Below are positions 16,993 through 25,136 of a stretch of DNA of 64,000 nt, one piece after another; the stretch's first letter is position 1; the number at the start of each line of letters is the position of its first letter. The DNA comes from Planotetraspora silvatica. Its GTDB lineage: Bacteria > Actinomycetota > Actinomycetes > Streptosporangiales > Streptosporangiaceae. The stretch lies in contig NZ_BOOQ01000042.1 in NCBI RefSeq assembly GCF_016863315.1, positions 62,001 through 126,000 on the forward strand, read 5' to 3'. The notes below the pieces were generated by a model. The model was not told the origin of the DNA. It made no database searches and saw only the letters and a list, made by a program, of their open reading frames with translations. Both the position numbers and the translations under genes were made by a program.

Positions 16993-18983
16993 CCACCGCT
17001 CTGCTCATGACGCTCGACCTGCTCGCCGCGGTTCTGGCCGCGGCGACGTGGCTGGGAGCCGGCGTGGCGGCCGCGTCCCGTCGCCCGAGGACGGCGCTCG
17101 CCCTCCTCGCGTCGGCGGTGCTCGCCTCGCTGGCCCGTGCGGGCGTCGTGGCCGGGCTCGCCGGCTCCGGCTGGTGGTTCGTCCAGGAGAAGGTCACGGT
17201 CGCCCTGCCGCTGCTCCTGGTCACCGGGGTGGCCGCGACCGTACTGGCCGCTCCCCGGCTGGTCAGGGCGGTCCGTTCCCAGGCGGATGCCGACCTGGCC
17301 GGATCGCCCGCCGTCGTCGTGGCTCTGCTGGGCGCGGGATACGCGGCGGCAGGCGGTCTGGCCGGCACGTTGCTGATGGGCTACCCCGCGACCTTGAGCA
17401 CCGCTCTCATCACCGTGGCCGTCGTCGCCGTCGCGATGCTGGTCACCTGGCGGATCGTCGCGGGTCCCGGCCGGTCGCCGCGGATCGTCATCGCGATCAC
17501 GCTCGTGACCGGCCTGGCCGGTACGGGGCTCGCCTTCTTCCCCTCCCCCACGATGGACGACGGCCTCGACCACACCCTGAGCCACAGCGGCATGGGTCAT
17601 CTCGCGATGGCCGCCGGCTCCCCGGCGAAACCGCAGGGCCGGCCGGTGACCTCGTTACGAGGGCCGGCCGCACCCGCGGCGGGCGGAGTCGTCCGCCGCT
17701 ACACGCTCTCCGCGGAGACCGCCGCCATCACTCTGTCGTCCGGGCGGAAGGTCGACGCGTGGACCTTCAACGGTCAGGTCCCCGGCCCGCCGATCACGGC
17801 GAACGTGGGCGATCTCGTCGAGGTACGGCTGCGCAACGCGAACATCCGGTCGGGGGTGACGTTGCACTGGCACGGCTACGACGTACCGGCCGGTGAGGAC
17901 GGCGTGCCGGGGCTCACCCAGGAAGCGGTCCTCCCCGGGCAGGAGTTCGTCTACCGATTCCTCGCCGACCGGCAGGGGACCTTCTGGTACCACACCCACG
18001 AGGTCTCCGACCTCGGCGTCAGGATGGGCCTGTACGGCACCATGGTCGTCGGCCCGCCGTCGGCGGGCGTCGATCTGACCCTTCCCGTCCACACGTTCGC
18101 GGGCAGGACGGTCGTCGGCGGCCGCGACCAGCCCCTCGACCAGCGCGTCTCTCCAGGAACGCAGGTACGGCTGCGCCTCATCAACACCGACAACACCCCG
18201 CACCGGTTCACCCTCGCCGGCACGCCGTACCGGCTCGTCGCCGTCGACGGCACCGACCTGAACGGCCCGGGCGAACTCGACCGGACGGGTCTGCGCCTGC
18301 CCGCGGGCGGCCGGTACGACCTGACCTTCACCATGCCCGCCGACCATGACGTCGTGCTGAACACCGACGACCGCACCCCGTCCGTACGGCTCACGCGGCA
18401 GGCCTCGGCCCCGACGACGACAGCCGGCACCACAGCCGACACCACAGCCAGTGCCGCGGCCGGCGTCACAGCCAGTGCGACGGAGGACACGAAAAGCTGG
18501 CCCGACCTGGACCTCACCACGTACGGCACGCCCGCCACCACGCCGTTCACCGCGGCGGACACGTTCGACCGCCGATTCACCCTCGTGCTCGACCGCGGCC
18601 TCTCCCTGGCCGGTGGGCGGCCGATGTACGCGTACACGGTCAACGGGCACGCGTTCCCCTCGATCCCGACCGAGATCGTGTCGACCGGCGATCTCGTCCG
18701 CCTCACCGTGGTCAACCGGAGCCGCGACATCCACCCGTGGCACCTGCACGGGCACCGTGTCCTGGTGCTCTCCCGCGACGGGCGGGCACCGACCGGCAGC
18801 CCGTTGTGGCTGGACACCTTCGACCTGCAGCCCGGCGAGGTATGGGAGGTCGCGTTCCGCGCCACCAACCCCGGTCTGTGGATGAACCACTGCCACAACC
18901 TCGTCCACGCCGACCAGGGCATGGCCCTCCACCTGGCGTACGAAGGGGTCACGACGCCGTTCCACGGGGCGCACGGCGGCTAG
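16989..18983 (+). CDS. Membrane-anchored multicopper oxidase
   Basis: A 664-residue fusion. Residues 1 to ~185 carry about six membrane helices; the rest is an extracytoplasmic multicopper oxidase. Copper-binding motifs are complete: LHWHGYD (~295), FWYHTHE (~334), DIHPWHLHGH (~580) and MNHCHNLVHADQGM (~634), which includes the HCH bridge and the type-1 axial methionine. A Thr/Ala-rich linker interrupts the middle cupredoxin. The role may be copper(I) or other metal oxidation at the cell surface. It overlaps the DUF6220 gene by 4 bases. Most enzymes of this class are exported by Sec or Tat without such a large membrane part, so the anchor is unusual. Confidence 0.9.
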   Translation: MTTALLMTLDLLAAVLAAATWLGAGVAAASRRPRTALALLASAVLASLARAGVVAGLAGSGWWFVQEKVTVALPLLLVTGVAATVLAAPRLVRAVRSQADADLAGSPAVVVALLGAGYAAAGGLAGTLLMGYPATLSTALITVAVVAVAMLVTWRIVAGPGRSPRIVIAITLVTGLAGTGLAFFPSPTMDDGLDHTLSHSGMGHLAMAAGSPAKPQGRPVTSLRGPAAPAAGGVVRRYTLSAETAAITLSSGRKVDAWTFNGQVPGPPITANVGDLVEVRLRNANIRSGVTLHWHGYDVPAGEDGVPGLTQEAVLPGQEFVYRFLADRQGTFWYHTHEVSDLGVRMGLYGTMVVGPPSAGVDLTLPVHTFAGRTVVGGRDQPLDQRVSPGTQVRLRLINTDNTPHRFTLAGTPYRLVAVDGTDLNGPGELDRTGLRLPAGGRYDLTFTMPADHDVVLNTDDRTPSVRLTRQASAPTTTAGTTADTTASAAAGVTASATEDTKSWPDLDLTTYGTPATTPFTAADTFDRRFTLVLDRGLSLAGGRPMYAYTVNGHAFPSIPTEIVSTGDLVRLTVVNRSRDIHPWHLHGHRVLVLSRDGRAPTGSPLWLDTFDLQPGEVWEVAFRATNPGLWMNHCHNLVHADQGMALHLAYEGVTTPFHGAHGG

Positions 18984-19015
18984 CGGCACAGCCGTGGATC
19001 CTCCCAAAGGGTCGT

Positions 19016-20176
19016 CTAGTGGAACGTCTTGACCAGCGCGCTGCGCTCGCGGGAGTCGAGATCTCCGACATGGCTCCTGCCGTCGACGCCGATGGCCGCC
19101 AGCAGGGCGCCGACCTTGGCCGAGCCGTGGCCGGGCAGGTGCCGCAGGATCCACAGGACGCCGACCCGGCCCGCCACGCCGGAATCGTCCCGGAGCACGT
19201 CGGCGAGGCTCATCCGGCCTGAGGCCACGGCGGTCCCGAGGTCGGCGCGGGTCATCGGGGACGGCGTGCTCTCCGGCGTGCTCTCCGGCGTGCTCTCCGG
19301 CGTGGCCGTCGGCGTGCTCGAGGCGCTCGCCACCGGCTGTTCGTCCTGCTCACGGTGGGCGCGCACGCCGTGAGCGGCCACGAGGACGACGCCGCCGGTC
19401 ACGATGACCGCGGCCGCCACGTCCAGGTGGCGTTTGGACAGGAAGCCCCGCTCGTGCCTGCTGGCGGCGTGCTTCATGCCGGCGATGGCCGTACGCAGCG
19501 CGACTCCCGTCACCATGCCCAGCAGGATCGGCACCACCTGGCCGGGAAGCGGGCTCAGGGTCGCGGCGAGGACGCCGACGGCCGGGCTCACACAGGCGAC
19601 GACCAGCCAGGGGGTCAGGCGCTGGCCTCCCACGTCGAGCAGCGCGGCCAGGGCCAGCCCCTCGCTGGCCGAGTGGACCATCAGCGCGATGACCACGACC
19701 AGGGAGGCGTTCAACGCCAAAGTGGCCCCCTCGATCGCCCGGTGCAGGGTGAGCGCGGCCGCGGTCTCCATTCCGCCGAAGACGGCGGCGCCGACCGCGT
19801 CCCGCATACGACGGTGCCGCCCGGGCGCGTGCTCGGCGACGCGCTGCCGTGTGGTCTCCAGATCGCAGGCGCAGGACTTGTGGCTGTAGTGCGTGATCAC
19901 GAGGAAGCCGAAGGCCGCCGCCAGTCCCACGGCCCACAGGGGGACGCCGCAGGCGACCGCGTCGCTCCAGGCGTCGGGCAGGAGGTCGACGAGAGCCGTG
20001 ACCAGCATCAACGCCGACGTGATCGCCAGCCATGCCGTCAGCCGCCGGGAATTGCGCCGCGCGAGCCAGGCTCCGGCGACGGTGGAGACGCAGACCAGGA
20101 GCACGGCCGTCCAGGTGCGCTCCGACACCGGATGCAGCATCGTCGCCACGGACCAGGTCCAGTCGGCTGAGGGCAT
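19016..20176 (-). CDS. ZIP-family metal transporter with a C-terminal mIHF-like domain
   Basis: A 386-residue protein. Residues ~15-285 are a ZIP-type transporter with seven or eight hydrophobic helices and the metal motifs LHRAIEGATLALN and MVHSASEGLALA (HxxxEG form), which fits Zn, Fe or Mn transport. A Ser/Thr/Pro linker with TPES repeats (~300-318) leads to an ~80-residue tail: MSLADVLRD, LRHLPGHGSAKVGALLAAIG and VGDLDSRERSALVKTF. This tail follows the pattern of actinobacterial integration host factor (LPKVGKVKAQEIM then RGLGDRQRKALLEKF in mycobacterial mIHF, from memory). The ATG at 20176 has GAGGAG upstream; an ATG 12 codons in is possible. The fusion is unexpected and is discussed as a finding. 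Confidence 0.8.
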   Translation of the reverse strand: MPSADWTWSVATMLHPVSERTWTAVLLVCVSTVAGAWLARRNSRRLTAWLAITSALMLVTALVDLLPDAWSDAVACGVPLWAVGLAAAFGFLVITHYSHKSCACDLETTRQRVAEHAPGRHRRMRDAVGAAVFGGMETAAALTLHRAIEGATLALNASLVVVIALMVHSASEGLALAALLDVGGQRLTPWLVVACVSPAVGVLAATLSPLPGQVVPILLGMVTGVALRTAIAGMKHAASRHERGFLSKRHLDVAAAVIVTGGVVLVAAHGVRAHREQDEQPVASASSTPTATPESTPESTPESTPSPMTRADLGTAVASGRMSLADVLRDDSGVAGRVGVLWILRHLPGHGSAKVGALLAAIGVDGRSHVGDLDSRERSALVKTFH

Positions 20177-20452
20177 GTCGCAACCACTCCTCGAAGATGC
20201 GGCGACCATTCCTGGGAGATCTTCTTGACCGTCCCTTGGGCGACCGCCCGCTGTCTGGATCCCCCCGGAGGCCGTCCCGGGAAACACCGTGGTCCGCAAA
20301 GAAAAGGGCGGTCGAGAATGGCGACTTTCGTGGACATCTCGCCTCCCGCTCGTCATTTGACGGTAAAGAAATCCCGCGCGGACGGATCGGCGTGTAAACA
20401 GAGCGTAACTGGTCAACAACCCAGAGTGATAACACGTCCGAAGGGAGCCACC

Positions 20453-21106
20453 GTGGCAATCGTCAAGCGGATCATCCCCGCCCTGACCCTGTGCGCCACC
20501 GCGGGGTTGCTCATGATCGCCGCCGCGCCCGCCCGAGCCGCCGCCAAACCCCGTGACGAACCGGCCGCCGCGCCCGCCGTCAAACCCATCGACGAACCGG
20601 CCGCCGTCGCGCCCGTCGCCAAGCCCGTGCTCGAACCGTACCGGCCGCCCCTGTCGTGCACCTACCAGGTGGTCAAGGTCCGCCCGTCGAGCTTCCTCAA
20701 CGTCAGGCAGGGGCCGGGCCTCCGCTACCGGCCCGTCGGCGAGCTCACGGTGGCCGACGGGCGCTTCGCCGGAGCGTGCAGCGGATCTCACGGGTGGGTG
20801 GCGCTGAAGTCCTCCTCCGGCCGGATCGGATGGGCCTCCGCCGGCTACCTGTACCGGATCCCCACACCCCATCCCTCGGTCGTACGGCGTCCCGCGCTCT
20901 CCTGCACCTACCGGGTCGCCAACCTGCGCAGGGGCAGCCACCTCCAGGTGAGGCAGGGCCCGGGCCTCGCCTACAAGCCGGTCGGGACGCTCGACCAGGC
21001 CGACGGCCGCTTCGCCGGAGCGTGCAGCGCCTGGCGCGGCTGGGTCGCGGTCACGTCATCCAGCGGCCGGCCGGGCTGGGCCTCGTCCCGCTACCTCCAG
21101 AAATAG
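20453..21106 (+). CDS. Secreted protein with two bacterial SH3 domains
   Basis: A 217-residue exported protein. A signal peptide spans residues 1 to ~27 (cut near ARA-AA), followed by a short Pro/Ala/Lys linker with repeated KP-DEPAA units. Two SH3b domains follow, each about 70 residues and starting SCTYQV or SCTYRV, with N-V-R-Q-G-P-G-L (first) or Q-V-R-Q-G-P-G-L (second) and a matched cysteine pair (SCTY and GACS) that probably forms a disulphide. SH3b domains bind peptidoglycan, so a wall-associated role is likely; there is no catalytic domain. The GTG at 20453 follows AAGGGAG. Confidence 0.85.
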   Translation: MAIVKRIIPALTLCATAGLLMIAAAPARAAAKPRDEPAAAPAVKPIDEPAAVAPVAKPVLEPYRPPLSCTYQVVKVRPSSFLNVRQGPGLRYRPVGELTVADGRFAGACSGSHGWVALKSSSGRIGWASAGYLYRIPTPHPSVVRRPALSCTYRVANLRRGSHLQVRQGPGLAYKPVGTLDQADGRFAGACSAWRGWVAVTSSSGRPGWASSRYLQK

Positions 21107-21152
21107 GCCGGAACACCCTTCCCGGCCCGCACCTCGAACCATCCACCCCGCG

Positions 21153-21191
21153 TTTCCCGCCCCCGGCCTCCCACCAGCCGGGGGCGGGAAA
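21153..21191. terminator. Bidirectional terminator
   Basis: A perfect 15-bp stem, TTTCCCGCCCCCGGC (21153-21167) with its complement at 21177-21191 and a 9-base loop, sits between the convergent SH3 and sodC genes. The arms supply T runs in both directions. Confidence 0.85.
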
Positions 21192-21193
21192 CC

Positions 21194-21778
21194 TCACCTC
21201 CGGCTCCCGATGACGCCGCAGGCGATCCGGTCGCCGGAGTCGCCCGCCTTCAGCGTCTCGGCGTCCGGGCCCGTCTTTCCGTCGTGGCTGTACCGGTTGG
21301 GGACGTTGGCCATGTTGTCCGGCTTCGAGTGGATGACGATGGAGGTGCCCTGCCGGGTGATCAACTGCCTGACGACGAAACGGTCCGTCACGTAGCTGGC
21401 ACCGGCGATCCCGTCCTGTCCCACCAGGAGATTCGGCAGGTCACCCGTGTGGTTCGGGTGTTCGCCCGCCCCCAGATGAGGGCCCGCGTTGAAGAACGGG
21501 CTGCCCGTGGCGGGATCCTTCGAGGCGGGGTCGCAGACGCCCCTGCTGTGGATGTGCAATCCATGGAATCCCGGAGACAGGCCGGCGACCGCCACGGTCA
21601 CCAGGGACTTGCCGTTCCCGCTGTCCTCGATCTGGAGCGTCCCGACGGTCTGCCCGCGCACGTCCTTGATCACGGCGCTCACCTTCGAGTCCGACGGCGA
21701 CGGCGGCGCCTTCGGGGCGGGCGCGGCGACCCCCGTCCCCAGTACGGCGAGCAGGGCCACAGATGTCATCCCGACCAT
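21194..21778 (-). CDS. sodC: Secreted Cu/Zn superoxide dismutase
   Basis: A 194-residue exported enzyme that turns superoxide into hydrogen peroxide and oxygen outside the membrane. Copper and zinc ligands are present: HGLHIHS (~residue 76), GPHLGAGEHPNHTGDLPN (~100-117) and IVIHSKPDN (~146). The disulphide cysteines lie in GVCDP and the family-ending GDSGDRIACGVIG. The start at 21778 has GGGGAGG 5 bases upstream and begins a signal peptide; the longer frame to 21829 lacks such support. It shares a metal/redox neighbourhood with the multicopper oxidase and ZIP genes. Confidence 0.92.
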   Translation of the reverse strand: MVGMTSVALLAVLGTGVAAPAPKAPPSPSDSKVSAVIKDVRGQTVGTLQIEDSGNGKSLVTVAVAGLSPGFHGLHIHSRGVCDPASKDPATGSPFFNAGPHLGAGEHPNHTGDLPNLLVGQDGIAGASYVTDRFVVRQLITRQGTSIVIHSKPDNMANVPNRYSHDGKTGPDAETLKAGDSGDRIACGVIGSRR

Positions 21779-21873
21779 GGAGGCCTCCCCGTGACAAGAT
21801 CCCGTTGCCTCTATGGCCAGGGTAAACACGGCGGCGGACGCCGTGGGGCCAAGGCGGCGTCAAGGTCTTGGGG

Positions 21874-22731
21874 TCAGCCCTTCATCGCCCCCGCCGTGAG
21901 ACCTCCGATCAGATGCCGCTCGGCCACGGCGTAGAAGCCGAGGGCGGGGATCATGGCGAGCACGATGTAGGCCAGGATGCGCGCCGTCTCCGACGCGTGC
22001 TGCCCCTGGAACCGCTGCACTCCCAGCGGGATGGTCCACCAGTTCGGATCGTTGAACACGACGAGCGGCAACATGAAGTTGTTCCAGCTGGCCACGACCG
22101 CCAGCACGGAGACCGTCGCGATCGCGGGCCTGGCCATCGGCAGCAGGATCCGCCAGAAGAAGCCGAACGCGCCGCACCCGTCCAGCGTCGCGGCCTCCTC
22201 GAGCTCGCCGGGGATCGCCCGGAAGAAGCCGCGCAGGATGACGATCGTCATCGGCAGCCCGAACGCCGCCTGCGGAAGGATCACACCGAACGGGTTGTCC
22301 AGCAGGCCGAAGGTCCGCAACAGCACGAACAGCGGCAGGATCGCCACCGCGAACGGGAACATCAGCCCGGCCGCGAACAGCGTGAACAGGAACTCCCTGC
22401 CCCGGAAGGCGAACCGGGCGAACACGAAGGCCGCCATCGCGGACACGCCGACCACGATGACCGTCGTCACGATCGCGATGAACGTGCTGTTCCCCAGCTG
22501 GCGCCAGAACGACGCCGACATGATGACGTCCGTGTAGTTCTCCGGGACCCATGGCGAGGGCAGCCCGAAGGGGTTCGTCGAGAGCTGGCCGGTGTCCTTG
22601 AACCCGCCGAGCACGCCGTACAGCAGGGGCACGACGACGAACGCCGCGATCACCAGCACGACGAGGTGCAGGGACAGGCCGCGCAGCCTTCCGGGGATCA
22701 CCGGGTTCGCCGGCCCGCGCCGGCCGTTCAT
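21874..22731 (-). CDS. CUT1 sugar ABC transporter permease (MalG-like)
   Basis: A 285-residue inner-membrane permease with six helices and the EAA loop ELEEAATLDGCGAFGFFWRI (~residue 185), where the ATPase docks. It overlaps the upstream permease by ATGA. No ATPase gene lies in the cluster, so, as usual for actinobacteria, a shared MsiK-type ATPase encoded elsewhere is expected. The first residues are basic and cytoplasmic. Confidence 0.93.
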   Translation of the reverse strand: MNGRRGPANPVIPGRLRGLSLHLVVLVIAAFVVVPLLYGVLGGFKDTGQLSTNPFGLPSPWVPENYTDVIMSASFWRQLGNSTFIAIVTTVIVVGVSAMAAFVFARFAFRGREFLFTLFAAGLMFPFAVAILPLFVLLRTFGLLDNPFGVILPQAAFGLPMTIVILRGFFRAIPGELEEAATLDGCGAFGFFWRILLPMARPAIATVSVLAVVASWNNFMLPLVVFNDPNWWTIPLGVQRFQGQHASETARILAYIVLAMIPALGFYAVAERHLIGGLTAGAMKG

Positions 22732-23723
22732 CGCTGGTCTCGCATGACGGTGGTCGCTCCCTCGAGGTCACGGCGCAGGACGAATCGCTGGTACGCGAGC
22801 GCGAAGACCAGGCTGATGAGGAACATCACCACGCTGATCGCGCTGGCGTAGCCGACCTGGAACCGGTTGAAGCCGAACTCGAACATCGTGACGGCCATGG
22901 TCTCCGACGAGTGCGTGGGACCGCCCTCGGTGATGATCCACACCAGGTCGAAGAGCTGGATAGCCCCGATGACGGACAGGAAGACGCTGATTCGGATCGT
23001 CGGGCCGAGCAGCGGCAGGGTGACGAACCTGAACACCTTCCAGCCGGAGGCGCCGTCGATCTGGGCGGCCTCCGTCAGCTCCTTCGGGATGCCCTGCCGG
23101 CCCGCCAAATAGATGATCACGTGGAAGCCGAAGTACTTCCACGTCATCACCAGGAACAGGGCGATCAGCACCGTCGACTGGTCGGCGAACCACTCCAGGC
23201 CGTCCAGGCCGAAGAAGCCGAGGATCTGGTTCGCCAGCCCCTGATCCGGAGAAAGGATCATCGTGAAGAGGACCGCGGTGATCGCCTCCGACAGGATGTA
23301 CGGAGCGAAGAACACCAGCCGGTAGAAGGCCCGGCCGCGCAGCCGCTGGTTGAGCAGCAGCGCGATGCCGAGCGCGAGCGGAAGCTGCACCACCACCGAC
23401 AGGGCGATCAGGACGGCGCCGTGCCAGAGGTCGCCGAGGAACACCTCGTTGGCGAAGAGCCTGGTGAAGTTGTCGAGTCCCACGAATTCCGTGGGCGGTC
23501 CGCCCAGGCCGCTCCATTTGAACGTGCTGGTGTAGAACGCCACCAGGATCGGTGCCACCACCAGCAGGCAGAACAGCACCAGCCCGGGTAGCAGGAACAG
23601 GGCGATCGTCACGAGGCCGCGTAATCGACCGCCTCGCGCGCCGGCGCGGACCGGGCGCGCCTTCCTCCCCGCCTCAGCGGCGGGGAGGCGGGACGCGCCC
23701 GGCTCTGTCGTCGTCGTCTCCAC
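22728..23723 (-). CDS. CUT1 sugar ABC transporter permease (MalF-like)
   Basis: A 331-residue permease with a long basic N-terminal tail, six helices, and the EAA loop LTEAAQIDGASGWKVFRFVT (~residue 215). It is the second gene of a three-gene operon, six bases after the binding-protein stop, and pairs with the MalG-like protein. It imports an oligosaccharide or disaccharide that cannot be named from sequence. Confidence 0.93.
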   Translation of the reverse strand: METTTTEPGASRLPAAEAGRKARPVRAGARGGRLRGLVTIALFLLPGLVLFCLLVVAPILVAFYTSTFKWSGLGGPPTEFVGLDNFTRLFANEVFLGDLWHGAVLIALSVVVQLPLALGIALLLNQRLRGRAFYRLVFFAPYILSEAITAVLFTMILSPDQGLANQILGFFGLDGLEWFADQSTVLIALFLVMTWKYFGFHVIIYLAGRQGIPKELTEAAQIDGASGWKVFRFVTLPLLGPTIRISVFLSVIGAIQLFDLVWIITEGGPTHSSETMAVTMFEFGFNRFQVGYASAISVVMFLISLVFALAYQRFVLRRDLEGATTVMRDQR

Positions 23724-23729
23724 GCGGCG

Positions 23730-25013
23730 TTACTCCGACTTCGCCGTCTCCGTGATGGCCTGGGTGATCTGTTCGGGGGTCTTGGTCCCGGCGATGAGCT
23801 CGGCCACGCTGTCGTTGACCTGCTGCCCGACGGCCGGCGGGTACGCCTGGTCGAGGTAGAGCTGGAATCCGGTTGCGCCCGAAAGGTTTTTGGATACAAC
23901 CGAAAGATTCGGGTCCTTGACCGCGTCATCCTCGCCCTTGAGGACCGGGAGGACGCCGCCCGACTCGACCGCCTTGCGGTGTTCGGTGCTGTCAGTGAGG
24001 AACTTGAGGAACTCCACGGCCTCGGCCGGCGCGGTCGCGCCGACGGCGAACCCGCCGCCGCCGCCGAACGCCTCGGTCACCGCGCCCTTGCCGCCGTCCA
24101 CAGTGGGGAAGGGGAAGAAGCCGAGGTCGTCGCCGATGCCCTTGCCCGCCGACGACTGCACGGACGGCGCCCACTGGCCCATCAGCTCCATGGCGGCCTT
24201 GCCGTTGCCCATGGTCGCCGCCTGGCCGTCAGGCGTGTCGTACGCCGCGCCGAGGAAGCCCTTCTGGAACGGCTGGAGGTCGGCCAGCTGCTTGAGGCTC
24301 TGTCCCGCCTGCACGAATGCGGGGGCCGTGAAGTCCTTGCCGTCGCCGGCCTGCTTGAGCGCGTCCAGCCCGCCGATCCGCATGGCGAGGTAGGCCCAGT
24401 AGTAGTGGCCCGGCCACTTGGCCTTGCCCGCGAGCGAGATCGGGGTGACGCCCGCGCCCTTGAGCTTCGTCACGTCGTCGAGGAACTGGGCCCAGGTGCC
24501 GGGAGGCTCGGTGATGCCGGCCTTGGCGAACAGCGCCTTGTTGTACCAGAAGCCCACCATGCCGATGTCGTGCGGGATCGCGTACGTCTTGCCGTCGAGT
24601 TGGTAGGCGGCGAGCGCGGCGTCGGTGAAGTTGCCGATCCAGGCCGTGTCGGCGGTCAGATCCTTGACCAGACCCGCGTCGGCCTGCTGCTTGAGCACGC
24701 CGCCGCCCCAGGTCTGGAAGACGTCCGGCGCCTTGCCCGACTGGGTGGTCGTCGTCAGCTTGGGCTTGAACGCGTCGTTCTCGATGGGGACGTTCTTGAT
24801 GGTGATGTTGGGGTGCTTGGCCTCGAAGTCCTTGATGGCCGTGGCGAAGACCGTCTTGAGCGGTTCGTTGGTCGCGATGTTCCAGAACTCGACCGTCACC
24901 TTCGCTCCGGCCGAACTCTTGCCCGCGCCGTCATCGCTCCCCGTGCTCCCGCAACCTCCGAGGATCAGTACCGCCGCCGCCCAGAGCGCCGCACTTCGCC
25001 GAAACGATTTCAC
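23730..25013 (-). CDS. Sugar ABC transporter substrate-binding lipoprotein
   Basis: A 427-residue extracytoplasmic solute-binding protein. The signal peptide ends in the lipobox ILGGC (Cys ~21), so it is a membrane-anchored lipoprotein. Family-1 features include VEFWNI at the start of the mature domain, DVFQTWGGG, GFWYNKALF and GAVTEAFGGGGGFAVGA. It leads the operon with the two permeases. An inverted pair of LacI-like half-sites just upstream suggests sugar-induced expression. The GAAAnTTTC type of site is often linked to plant-polysaccharide sugars, but the ligand is not proven. Confidence 0.93.
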   Translation of the reverse strand: MKSFRRSAALWAAAVLILGGCGSTGSDDGAGKSSAGAKVTVEFWNIATNEPLKTVFATAIKDFEAKHPNITIKNVPIENDAFKPKLTTTTQSGKAPDVFQTWGGGVLKQQADAGLVKDLTADTAWIGNFTDAALAAYQLDGKTYAIPHDIGMVGFWYNKALFAKAGITEPPGTWAQFLDDVTKLKGAGVTPISLAGKAKWPGHYYWAYLAMRIGGLDALKQAGDGKDFTAPAFVQAGQSLKQLADLQPFQKGFLGAAYDTPDGQAATMGNGKAAMELMGQWAPSVQSSAGKGIGDDLGFFPFPTVDGGKGAVTEAFGGGGGFAVGATAPAEAVEFLKFLTDSTEHRKAVESGGVLPVLKGEDDAVKDPNLSVVSKNLSGATGFQLYLDQAYPPAVGQQVNDSVAELIAGTKTPEQITQAITETAKSE

Positions 25014-25031
25014 GGTGGTTCCCTCCTGGGT

Positions 25032-25106
25032 CTGAAACTTTCGGGCATCATCCGATAGTTTCCGTCCGATGTCGCCGACGGTACAGCGGCGTTAAGGCGG
25101 GATCAA
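25032..25106 (-). promoter_or_regulatory. Promoter and LacI-like operator of the sugar transporter operon
   Basis: On the minus strand, TTGATC (25106-25101), a 17-base spacer and TACCGT (25083-25078) form a plausible promoter. Downstream of the predicted start lie CTGAAACTTTCGG (25032-25044) and its inverted relative CGGAAACTATCGG (complement of 25052-25064), separated by 7 bases. Each half has the GAAAC-T-TC form of LacI operators, so a repressor bound here would block transcription. Confidence 0.5.
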
Positions 25107-25136
25107 CGGCCGTTGTCGAGCTGTTACGCGGAGTGG

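Noticed and set aside
20177-20452. c-di-AMP riboswitch before the SH3 gene
   Set aside because: SH3/wall genes often have one, but the conserved core segments were not found here.
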